From Clostridium sp. UBA6640 (lineage in GTDB: Bacteria > Bacillota > Clostridia > Clostridiales > Clostridiaceae): 14,577 nucleotides of DNA. Position 1 is the first letter of the stretch. Every line of letters begins with the position of its first letter. Shown here one piece after another: positions 1-6,198 of the stretch. The position numbers were made by a program, and so were the translations under genes. The notes under the pieces are model-generated. The model searched no databases, was not told where the DNA came from, and saw only the letters and a list, made by a program, of their open reading frames with translations. The DNA lies in contig NZ_DKLM01000014.1 of NCBI RefSeq assembly GCF_002455975.1, forward strand, positions 11,198 through 25,774. Reading direction: 5' to 3'.

Positions 1-145
1 TTTATTGGTATACTAATCAAATTATTGGAGTTGTATTAAATTTGATTTCCAATTTAAGATTAATATAGAGCAAATAACTTATTATAAAAAATAGCAAATA
101 AGAAAACCTCTATTATGGTATTCTATCTACTAATCTTTATAATAT

Positions 146-754
146 CTATAATTTAAGTCCTTCTAATAATAAATTTACATGATTAAGAAGCTCATTTTCT
201 AGATTAAAATCTCCTGAATGAACACACCATTCAAATGTCATTCCCCTTATACTCATAATAAATTGCTGTGCTATATTTTCAACGTCAATTGAAGAGTTAA
301 ACTCCCCCTTAGCAATTCCTTTTAAAATAATTTCTTTATAAATGCCAGGAAGACTTCTATTATAATTTAATTTTGCATCCTGTTCAAATTCCGGTATTAA
401 CATGGCTTGATAGATATTTTTTATTAAGTTATATCCGATGTCCTTTCTAAGAACCTCACTTGTTTTTTTTGTAACCAAAATTATCATATCAGAAGGTGTA
501 GTATCTTCAGGAATACTTTTAAAATACTCTTCATAATTTAAATCCAATGAATGGACATATTCTCTTATTAAAGAGAATTTAGATTTATAGTGTACATAAA
601 ATGCACCCTTAGATATTCCTGCTTCTTTAACTATGTTAGTAATACTTACATTATCGATTCCCTGTTCTTCAAATAATTTTATAGCAGTATGATAAATTTT
701 ATTTTTTGTTTCTGTTCCTTTTGTTATTTTTGAATTTGTTTTTATAATTTGCAA
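146..754 (-). CDS. TetR/AcrR family transcriptional regulator
   Basis: This is a one-component DNA-binding repressor of the TetR family. An N-terminal helix-turn-helix covers roughly residues 20-65 (numbered from the upstream GTG) and includes the family pattern ISKGAFYVHYKSK. It is followed by an all-helical ligand-binding and dimerisation domain of about 140 residues, and total length is normal for the family. The longest frame starts with GTG at 763, but the AAGGGG ribosome site touches that codon. The TTG three codons downstream (754-752) sits 8 nt after AAGGGG, so I chose it; the protein is then 202 aa. The gene is divergent from the M24 gene at 885, and a perfect palindrome lies in the gap, so it probably represses that gene and itself. 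The ligand cannot be predicted from sequence. Family assignment is firm; the target is inferred from position. Confidence 0.9.
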   Translation of the reverse strand: MQIIKTNSKITKGTETKNKIYHTAIKLFEEQGIDNVSITNIVKEAGISKGAFYVHYKSKFSLIREYVHSLDLNYEEYFKSIPEDTTPSDMIILVTKKTSEVLRKDIGYNLIKNIYQAMLIPEFEQDAKLNYNRSLPGIYKEIILKGIAKGEFNSSIDVENIAQQFIMSIRGMTFEWCVHSGDFNLENELLNHVNLLLEGLKL

Positions 755-770
755 TTTTTTCACCCCTTAG

Positions 771-799
771 TTGACAAGCTAATAGAAAAAAGCTATACT
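771..799 (+). promoter_or_regulatory. Sigma-A-type promoter of the M24 gene
   Basis: TTGACA (771-776) and TATACT (794-799) are separated by exactly 17 bp, close to the housekeeping consensus. Transcription should start near 806, immediately before or within the palindrome at 809-822, so a bound repressor would block initiation. The leader to the chosen ATG at 885 is about 80 nt. Confidence 0.75.
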
Positions 800-824
800 A
801 TCCCAAAAGTGACCGCGGTCACAA
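795..824 (-). promoter_or_regulatory. Possible promoter of the tetR gene
   Basis: Read on the minus strand, TTGTGA (824-819) and TAGTAT (800-795) are 18 bp apart. The -10 box overlaps that of the opposite promoter and the -35 lies inside the palindrome. The -35 match is only moderate. If real, the two divergent promoters share their core and one operator would shut both. Confidence 0.4.
809..822. promoter_or_regulatory. TetR operator palindrome
   Basis: GTGACCGCGGTCAC is a perfect 14-bp palindrome in the gap between the divergent tetR and M24 genes. It is strikingly GC-rich against its AT-rich surroundings. Perfect or near-perfect palindromes of this size beside a tetR gene are usual TetR dimer sites. 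Its place just after the -10 box fits steric repression. Binding itself is inferred. Confidence 0.7.
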
Positions 825-884
825 ATGGATATTATTATTATAAATATAACAATTATAAAATTTATTTACAAGGAGATTGATATT

Positions 885-2063
885 ATGAAAGGCGAACTTA
901 CTAAAAGAATTATATGTTTACAATCTGAAATGGCAAAACATAAACTTGATGCTTATATTCTTACAGCTGAAGAAAGTTTATTATATTTCACTGGAATGGC
1001 TTATAAACCTGAAGAAAGGGCCTTTTTTATGATTGTCCCATCGAAAGGGAAACCAATATTTCTATCTCCTAAGCTTGAGGAAAAACATCTAGCTAAGATT
1101 ACAATTGAATGTGATATAAAGTCTTATTGGGAAGCTACCTCAGCAGAAGGAGAAAATTGGTATGATATCCTAGAATTAATAATGAAACCTTTTAAAAGAG
1201 TTGGTGCTGAAAATACAATCAGCTATAATATTTTAAATAAAATCGTTGTAAATGAAATGGTTATTTTAAATCTAGTTGATGAAATTAGGAAGGTTAAGAC
1301 TCCATATGAGATTGAAATGATTCGTCATACTGCTCAAATATCTGATTTAGGTATGGAAAAAATTTTTAATAATGCATATGTAGGTGCTACTGTTTTAGAA
1401 ATGTTTATGCTTTCAAATGGAATTCAAAAACAATTGATTCGAGAAAAGAATTTTGATCCACTTCTTTCTTCTTTAACATCTGTTGTATGGCCTGCCCCTA
1501 AAAGCTCTATGCCTCACAGCATTCCAAATGTGGATGATAAATTAATAAAAGGTTCAAATGTTGCAATGACATATTATAAAATTAATGGATATGCTTCTGA
1601 ATGTGAAAGAACATTTTTCTTAGGTAATCCTAGTACTGAAGATTTGGTTCATTTTAATCATATGATGAAAGCACGAAACATAGCCTTGAATCTTGTAAAA
1701 CCAGGTACGAAATGTTCTGATATAGATGTAGCTGCAAGAGAATATTTAGTAAAAAACGGTTATGAAAGTAACTTATTGCATAGAACTGGTCATGGAATAG
1801 GTCTTAGCAATCATGAAACTCCATTCATATCCTTAGGCGATGATGAACCACTAAAAGAAAATATGGTTATTAGCATAGAGCCAGGGATATACATTGATGG
1901 TGTTGGTGGATATAGACATTCTGATACTGTTCTTATAACTAAAAACGGGTATGAGCTTTTAACTAAATTCCCACTGGACATTGATTCCATGATTATAAAA
2001 AGTAAAAATATAAAGTCTAAAATTAAAGGAACCGTTATAAGAAGGACATTAAAAATAAAATAA
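885..2063 (+). CDS. M24 family Xaa-Pro peptidase-like protein with altered metal site
   Basis: The protein has the two-domain layout of aminopeptidase P/creatinase relatives: an N-terminal creatinase-like domain (about 1-130) and a C-terminal pita-bread domain (about 140-365). It starts at ATG 885, 9 nt after AAGGAG (870-875); the longer frame from 825 lacks a ribosome site and gives an unlikely Ile-rich start. The length, 392 aa, is usual. Visible family motifs are MPHSIP (His211), HRTGHGIG (His303) and IEPGIYI (Glu332). The other metal ligands deviate: the first Asp is lost around residues 228-230 (MTY), the second Asp is Glu239 (SECERTF), and the last Glu is Ser346 (RHSD). It may therefore not be a standard two-metal peptidase; creatinase and ectoine hydrolase are M24 relatives that also lost ligands. 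It also has a basic tail (about 370-392). A TetR-type operator controls its promoter. The substrate is unknown. Confidence 0.85.
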   Translation: MKGELTKRIICLQSEMAKHKLDAYILTAEESLLYFTGMAYKPEERAFFMIVPSKGKPIFLSPKLEEKHLAKITIECDIKSYWEATSAEGENWYDILELIMKPFKRVGAENTISYNILNKIVVNEMVILNLVDEIRKVKTPYEIEMIRHTAQISDLGMEKIFNNAYVGATVLEMFMLSNGIQKQLIREKNFDPLLSSLTSVVWPAPKSSMPHSIPNVDDKLIKGSNVAMTYYKINGYASECERTFFLGNPSTEDLVHFNHMMKARNIALNLVKPGTKCSDIDVAAREYLVKNGYESNLLHRTGHGIGLSNHETPFISLGDDEPLKENMVISIEPGIYIDGVGGYRHSDTVLITKNGYELLTKFPLDIDSMIIKSKNIKSKIKGTVIRRTLKIK

Positions 2064-2102
2064 AATACCATATTATCTGGAGGAAATCTCGATACTTTTT
2101 TA

Positions 2103-2138
2103 AATATGACATGTAATTTCATATTCATATGCTATACT
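2103..2138 (+). promoter_or_regulatory. Operator and extended -10 promoter of the WYL regulator gene
   Basis: AATATGAC (2103-2110) faces TTCATATT (2118-2125), an inverted repeat with 7 of 8 positions matching and a 7-nt spacer. It is followed 7 nt later by an extended -10 box, TGC-TATACT (2130-2138). No good -35 is present; the repeat occupies that place. The same half-sites precede the next transcription unit (3071-3094), so this is probably the binding site of the WYL protein itself. Predicted transcription start is near 2145, leaving a leader of only about 10 nt. Confidence 0.55.
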
Positions 2139-2155
2139 GATTTCGGGTGATGAAT

Positions 2156-3064
2156 ATGCAAATTGATAGGTTATTAGAAATAGTTTTGATACTTCTAAAT
2201 AGAGAACATATAACAGCAAAAGAGTTGGCTGAAAGATTCCATGTATCCACACGGACAATCTACCGAGATATCGATACTTTAAGTTTAGCAGGAATTCCAA
2301 TATATTCTTTAAAAGGGAATGGCGGTGGAATTGGTTTATTAAAGAATTACACCATTGATAAATCCTTATTATCAGAGAAAGAGCAGAAAGATATTATTTT
2401 TGCTCTACAAAGTATTAATGCTTTGAAATTTCCTGATGTTGATGGTGTTCTTAATAAAATAAGCGCCTTGTTCAAAAATGTTTCAAATACAAATTGGATA
2501 GAAGTTGATTTTTCTTATTGGGGAAGTCATCCAAAGGAAAAAACAAAATTTACATATTTAAAAGAAGCAATATTAACAAAAACAGTAATATCTTTTGAAT
2601 ATGTAAGTTCTTATGGTGAAAAGACAAATCGTAATATTGAGCCACTTCGTCTTGTTTTTAAAGGACATTCTTGGTATGTTCAGGGTTATTGCAGAAATAA
2701 GCACGATTTTCGCACATTTCGCATATCACGAATGAAAAACATTCAATTATGTAATGAAACTTTCGCTAGAGAAATCCCAAATGATCTACAAATAGAATCT
2801 CATAATTCAAAACAAAATCAGATGATATCATTAAAATTAAAATTTCCTTCAGAAATAGCCTACAGGGTATATGATGATTTTGAAGAAGATCAAATTGAAT
2901 ATGGTGATGATAATACATTTATTGTTACCATTGATTATCCTTTTGATGAATGGGTTATTGGTTATATTCTCTCTTTTGGAAATTTTGTCGAGGTTTTAGA
3001 ACCAGATTTTATTAAGGAGATTATTAAAAAAAGAGCTCAAAATATAATGGATATATACAAATAA
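2156..3064 (+). CDS. YafY-type transcriptional regulator (HTH + WYL domain)
   Basis: This cytoplasmic regulator combines an N-terminal winged helix-turn-helix of the HTH_11/DeoR-like type with a C-terminal ligand-sensing WYL domain. The recognition region is about residues 19-42 and includes HVSTRTIYRDIDTL. The WYL hallmark is SWYVQGYC at about 172-179, followed by the conserved FRTFRISRM (186-194); a C-terminal WCX-like extension follows (about 224-302). I chose ATG 2156 (302 aa) because family members begin with a similar xIDRLLEI sequence and GGGTGA lies 5 nt upstream; GTG 2147 and ATG 2150 are alternatives. WYL proteins are known to act as activators or repressors responding to small molecules or nucleic acids. 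The protein stands just upstream of a zinc-ribbon/acetyltransferase unit whose promoter carries the same inverted half-site as its own promoter. Family is firm, ligand unknown. Confidence 0.9.
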   Translation: MQIDRLLEIVLILLNREHITAKELAERFHVSTRTIYRDIDTLSLAGIPIYSLKGNGGGIGLLKNYTIDKSLLSEKEQKDIIFALQSINALKFPDVDGVLNKISALFKNVSNTNWIEVDFSYWGSHPKEKTKFTYLKEAILTKTVISFEYVSSYGEKTNRNIEPLRLVFKGHSWYVQGYCRNKHDFRTFRISRMKNIQLCNETFAREIPNDLQIESHNSKQNQMISLKLKFPSEIAYRVYDDFEEDQIEYGDDNTFIVTIDYPFDEWVIGYILSFGNFVEVLEPDFIKEIIKKRAQNIMDIYK

Positions 3065-3070
3065 TTCCCA

Positions 3071-3108
3071 AATATGACCCACTGCTGTCATATTAAAATT
3101 GTTATAAT
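3071..3108 (+). promoter_or_regulatory. WYL-type operator and extended -10 promoter of the zinc-ribbon unit
   Basis: AATATGAC (3071-3078) and GTCATATT (3087-3094) form a perfect 8-bp inverted repeat around an 8-nt spacer. An extended -10 box TGT-TATAAT (3100-3108) begins shortly after. The -35 position lies inside the repeat and has no TTGACA-like sequence. This suggests either activation by a protein bound at the repeat or occlusion of RNA polymerase. The half-site recurs upstream of the adjacent WYL gene. Confidence 0.6.
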
Positions 3109-3146
3109 CAATTCATAAAAGAATAATTTTGAGAGGAGATTTTGAT

Positions 3147-3407
3147 ATGGGAAATATGATTTTTTGCCAAAGCTGTGCAATGCCTCTTATAAAGAGTGAG
3201 GATTTTGGAACAAATGCAGATGGAAGTAGGAATGAGGATTATTGCCTTTACTGTTATAAAGAAGGTGCATTTACCACCGATGAAACAATGGAAGAAATGA
3301 TTGAATCATGTATACCTTACGTTTCTTCTGGCAACCCCTATTCAAACGAGGATGAAGCTCGAACTTCAATGAAAGAGCTCTTCCCAACTTTAAAAAGGTG
3401 GAAGTGA
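3147..3407 (+). CDS. Small putative zinc-ribbon protein
   Basis: The product is 86 aa from ATG 3147, which follows AGGAG (3134-3138) by 8 nt; an upstream TTG at 3129 would place that ribosome site inside the gene. Two CxxC pairs, FCQSC (Cys7, Cys10) and YCLYC (Cys33, Cys36), form a four-cysteine zinc site. The spacing and the AMPL and YC.YC contexts match the putative zinc-ribbon family PF12674, to my recollection. The rest is a short helical region with acidic residues. It is the first gene of a two-gene unit, ending 1 nt before the acetyltransferase start, so the two are translated together. Family members have no defined biochemical role that I can name; a protein- or nucleic-acid-contact module is a guess. 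Confidence 0.85.
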   Translation: MGNMIFCQSCAMPLIKSEDFGTNADGSRNEDYCLYCYKEGAFTTDETMEEMIESCIPYVSSGNPYSNEDEARTSMKELFPTLKRWK

Positions 3408-3408
3408 T

Positions 3409-4170
3409 ATGAACATTATATCAGTAAATGAAAGCAATATAGATGAGGAACATATTTGCTGCGTTATTTCAGATAAAAAAGGTGAAAATTGTGCGTTGTC
3501 AAAAAAAGCATGGATGAAAGAACGTTTCAGCGACGGCTTAATTTTTAAAAAAGCTGATGTCAGAGGTAAAGTTTTTATTGAATATATTCCTGCTGAAAAG
3601 GCATGGAGTCCTGTAAATGCTGAAAATTATATGTTTATCAATTGTCTTTGGGTTTCAGGACAATATAAGGGGCAAGGCATATCAAACCTGTTATTGCAAG
3701 AATGTATTGATGATACAAAAAAGCAAAATAAAGACGGAATTGTTATTGTTACATCAAAGGAAAAAATGCCCTTTCTTTCTGACCCCAAGTATTTGAAGTA
3801 TAAAGGCTTTGAGGTTTGTGATACAGCGCATCCTTATTTTGAATTGTTATGCTTAAATTTTAATGACAACAGTAAATTGCCCACATTTAAGGATTGTGCC
3901 AAAGAGGGTAAGGTAGCTAATAAAGAAGGGGGAACCTTATATTATACAAATCAATGTCCATATACTGAAAAATACGCTTTACTACTAAAAAATATTGCAG
4001 ATAAAAGAAATATTCCTTTTAAACTGATTAACTCTAATACTGTAGAGGAAGCTCAAAATGCACCTACAGTTTGGACAACATTTAGTATTTTTATAAATGG
4101 TGACTTTGTTACAAATGAAATTCTCACTGAAAAGAAATTTTTGAAATTAATAGATGAAAGATTTAATTAG
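3409..4170 (+). CDS. GNAT acetyltransferase with C-terminal YoaP-like domain
   Basis: The protein is 253 aa. Its N-terminal half is a GNAT acyltransferase: the acetyl-CoA pyrophosphate loop is seen as SGQYKGQGIS (Gln85 to Gly90), followed by the helix NLLLQECI. The C-terminal part (about 155-250) resembles the YoaP domain that accompanies GNAT modules in Bacillus YoaP. It contains YTNQCPYT (single Cys183) and APTVWTTFSIFING (about 218-231), which resemble thioredoxin-fold elements, although the second active-site cysteine is absent. The start ATG 3409 is 1 nt after the stop of the zinc-ribbon gene, with AAGGTGG (3395-3401) inside that gene as ribosome site, so coupling is likely. The acetyl acceptor is unknown. 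GNAT assignment is firm; the YoaP domain is assigned from memory of the family. Confidence 0.85.
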   Translation: MNIISVNESNIDEEHICCVISDKKGENCALSKKAWMKERFSDGLIFKKADVRGKVFIEYIPAEKAWSPVNAENYMFINCLWVSGQYKGQGISNLLLQECIDDTKKQNKDGIVIVTSKEKMPFLSDPKYLKYKGFEVCDTAHPYFELLCLNFNDNSKLPTFKDCAKEGKVANKEGGTLYYTNQCPYTEKYALLLKNIADKRNIPFKLINSNTVEEAQNAPTVWTTFSIFINGDFVTNEILTEKKFLKLIDERFN

Positions 4171-4237
4171 ATATTTTTTATGTAAAAAATTATCTTTATA
4201 AACTAAAAATCTTCCTATATCTATATATTAATTAAAG

Positions 4238-4271
4238 CACCAAGCTTCTTTCGTTAAGCATGGTGTTTTTT
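4238..4271 (+). terminator. Intrinsic terminator after the GNAT-YoaP gene
   Basis: CACCAAGCTT (4238-4247) pairs with AAGCATGGTG (4256-4265) with one mismatch around an 8-nt loop, followed by six T (4266-4271). It lies 68 nt after the stop codon and is well placed to end the zinc-ribbon/GNAT transcript. Confidence 0.75.
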
Positions 4272-4277
4272 ATTATG

Positions 4278-4327
4278 GGGACGGTTCATTATTATTCTCA
4301 TAGAGCAATATAATCATGAACCGTCCC
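4278..4327. repeat. GGGACGGTTC-type inverted repeat (REP-like)
   Basis: GGGACGGTTCAT (4278-4289) and ATGAACCGTCCC (4316-4327) are perfect 12-nt inverted arms around 26 nt, in which ATTAT/ATAAT could extend the stem. There is no T tract on either side, so it is not a normal terminator. Similar GGGGACGGTTC palindromes are, as I recall, scattered between genes in many clostridial genomes. I read it as a dispersed repetitive palindrome between two convergent genes. Confidence 0.55.
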
Positions 4328-4345
4328 TTATATCCAAACTTTTTA

Positions 4346-5131
4346 TTAGGTTAAAAATTCTACTTTTCTTATAGATTTTCTTGCAGATATTATAGGAGTA
4401 CCATAATTGTCAATATGAATACTTCCTTCAATACCATACACATCTTTTAGCATTTTTTCATTGATAACATCTTTTGGTGTGCCTGAACTATATAGACCTC
4501 CTTTTCCATCCATTACAATAATATTATCAGCGTATTGTGCAGCAAGATTTAAATCATGAAATACAACTAAAATCATTAATTTCTTTTTTTTCATGATGAG
4601 TCTTAGTAATTCACAAAATTCTAATTGCTTTTGCATATCAAGATTATTAGTAGGTTCATCCATTAATAATATTTCAGGTTCTTTAGCTAAAACTTGTGCA
4701 ATATACACCATTTGTTTTTGGCCCCCGCTTAATTCTGTTAAATAACGAGAAGATAAGTTATCTATACACAGAGCTTCAAGTATATGCATTACAATATTTA
4801 AATCTTTATCATCTATTTTCCATGATAAGTTTTGTAATCTACCTAAAAGGACAGTTTCAAGCACTGTTAACTGCGGCGTACCTTCTTCCTCTTGTGGGAG
4901 ATACACCATGAAATTAGCTATATCACTTTGAGTATAGTCTGATAATAACTTTTTTTTATAGTAAATTTCTCCTTTAGGCTTTAGTAGTCCAAATATACAT
5001 TTCATTAAAGTAGATTTTCCTGCTGCATTTGGTCCTACAATTGCATTTAATTCTGGCTTTATCTGCAAAGAAATATTATTTAGAACCTTATTTTCCCTAT
5101 ATCCAAAGCTTAAATCCTTTATTTCAATCAC
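4346..5131 (-). CDS. btuD: Cobalamin/corrinoid ABC transporter ATP-binding protein
   Basis: This is the cytoplasmic ATPase of the importer, 261 aa. All motor motifs are present: Walker A GPNAAGKST (33-41), Q-loop YLPQ (Gln80), signature LSGGQ (134-138), Walker B ILLMDEP (154-160), D-loop NNLD and the H-loop His192 (VFHDLN). It belongs to the FecE/BtuD type that pairs with FecCD permeases. The start is GTG at 5131, overlapping the permease stop as GTGA, with GGGAGG about 8 nt upstream, so translation is coupled. It is the last gene of the operon. The B12 role rests on the cobalamin riboswitches upstream of the operon, because ATPases of iron-siderophore, haem and B12 systems are alike in sequence. 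Confidence 0.9.
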   Translation of the reverse strand: MIEIKDLSFGYRENKVLNNISLQIKPELNAIVGPNAAGKSTLMKCIFGLLKPKGEIYYKKKLLSDYTQSDIANFMVYLPQEEEGTPQLTVLETVLLGRLQNLSWKIDDKDLNIVMHILEALCIDNLSSRYLTELSGGQKQMVYIAQVLAKEPEILLMDEPTNNLDMQKQLEFCELLRLIMKKKKLMILVVFHDLNLAAQYADNIIVMDGKGGLYSSGTPKDVINEKMLKDVYGIEGSIHIDNYGTPIISARKSIRKVEFLT

Positions 5132-6177
5132 ATGTAATTCCTCCCGCCTTTAAAAATTAGAACTAGAAAAAAAGGAACGCCTATGAAAGATGTAACAATT
5201 CCTATAGGAATAATCACACCAGGAATAATGATTTTACTTACAATAGAAGCCACGGATAAAATTAATCCTCCTATTAATGCAGATATAGGTAGTAAAAATC
5301 TTTGCTCCTCTCCAACTAACATTCGTGCCAAATGTGGTGCCACTAATCCTATAAAGCCAATTGTGCCTACAAAACATATTGCTGTAGCTGAAAGCATTGA
5401 AATTAATACTATTGACATTCTTCTCATTTTCTGAACGTCCACCCCTAAACTTATTGCTTTACTATCACTTAAACTTAAGGCTGTTAGTTTCCATGCATTT
5501 TTTGTAAATATAATTAAACATAAAAATAATACAATTATTGTAATGAACAACTTTTCCCAAGTTGCTTTTGTTAAATCTCCAAAAGACCAAAACATAAACC
5601 CTTGTAATTCCTGTTCCGTTGCAATATATTGCAATACTGCTGTTAAAGCATTAAACATAAAGCTTAGAGCTATTCCGAAGAGTACTATTGTACTCTTCCC
5701 AACATGTTTTTTTTTAGTAAATAAGTACATCATAGTTGCTACAATCATAGTACAGAAAAATGCATTTATAGGAATAGCAAGATTTGTAAATGGCGGTATA
5801 AATCTAACTCCTAAAATCATACCAGTTGCTGCACCAAAAGACGCAGCTGAAGATATCCCTAATGTGTATGGACTTGCCATTGGATTCCTTAATATGGTTT
5901 GCATCTCACATCCACCTACAGCAAGAGCAGCTCCTACTACAATCCCCATCAGTGCCATAGGTAATCTTATTTCCCATACAATAGTTTTCGTCATATCGTC
6001 TGGTGCTTTTCCTAATATAGTTCTAAATACCTCAGAAATGCTGAGGCCTGATGATCCTATTAAGATATTAGCAAAAAATCCAACTATGATAGCAATAATT
6101 AAAAAAACTAATATTAGCTTTTTTTTCTTTGCTAAGCTTTTGTAAATATATATTGCTTCTTTATTTTGTGCAATCAT
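5128..6177 (-). CDS. btuC: Cobalamin/corrinoid ABC transporter permease (FecCD family)
   Basis: This is the membrane subunit that forms the translocation path with the ATPase. It is strongly hydrophobic with about ten predicted segments, the first near residues 21-40. Family signatures are GAALAVGGCEMQ (82-93), RNPMASPYTLGISSAA (97-112) and GTIGFIGLVAPHLARMLVGE (271-290), the last in the region contacting the ATPase. ATG 6177 is preferred (349 aa) because GGAGGA lies 5-6 nt before it; the ATG at 6189 overlaps that ribosome site and has none of its own. It begins about 20 nt after the binding-protein stop and overlaps the ATPase gene by 4 bp. FecCD permeases also carry siderophores and haem; the riboswitches make B12 or another corrinoid the likely substrate. 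Confidence 0.9.
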   Translation of the reverse strand: MIAQNKEAIYIYKSLAKKKKLILVFLIIAIIVGFFANILIGSSGLSISEVFRTILGKAPDDMTKTIVWEIRLPMALMGIVVGAALAVGGCEMQTILRNPMASPYTLGISSAASFGAATGMILGVRFIPPFTNLAIPINAFFCTMIVATMMYLFTKKKHVGKSTIVLFGIALSFMFNALTAVLQYIATEQELQGFMFWSFGDLTKATWEKLFITIIVLFLCLIIFTKNAWKLTALSLSDSKAISLGVDVQKMRRMSIVLISMLSATAICFVGTIGFIGLVAPHLARMLVGEEQRFLLPISALIGGLILSVASIVSKIIIPGVIIPIGIVTSFIGVPFFLVLIFKGGRNYM

Positions 6178-6198
6178 GTCTTCCTCCATATCTTAATT

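Noticed and set aside
1..68. Short open frames at the left edge (stop at 37-39 in one frame, 66-68 in another) that might be the end of a plus-strand membrane protein.
   Set aside because: At most 12 to 21 codons are visible and two frames are equally possible; there is no motif to support either.
825..884. Longer M24 start at ATG 825 adding 20 residues.
   Set aside because: It has no ribosome site and the added segment is a run of Ile and Asn. ATG 885 has AAGGAG at proper spacing, and 825 lies within about 20 nt of the predicted transcription start.
2079..2101. TGGAGGAAAT, a strong ribosome-site look-alike after the M24 gene.
   Set aside because: No start codon or open frame follows it (the next codons run into a stop), so it is not evidence for a gene.
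1811..2128. Minus-strand frame over the end of the M24 gene.
   Set aside because: It overlaps the conserved M24 motif region on the other strand and has no start signals.
5543..6145. Plus-strand frame of 200 codons inside the permease region.
   Set aside because: It lies antisense to the btuC-type permease, which has clear FecCD motifs. It has no ribosome site, and its translation looks like an antisense shadow.
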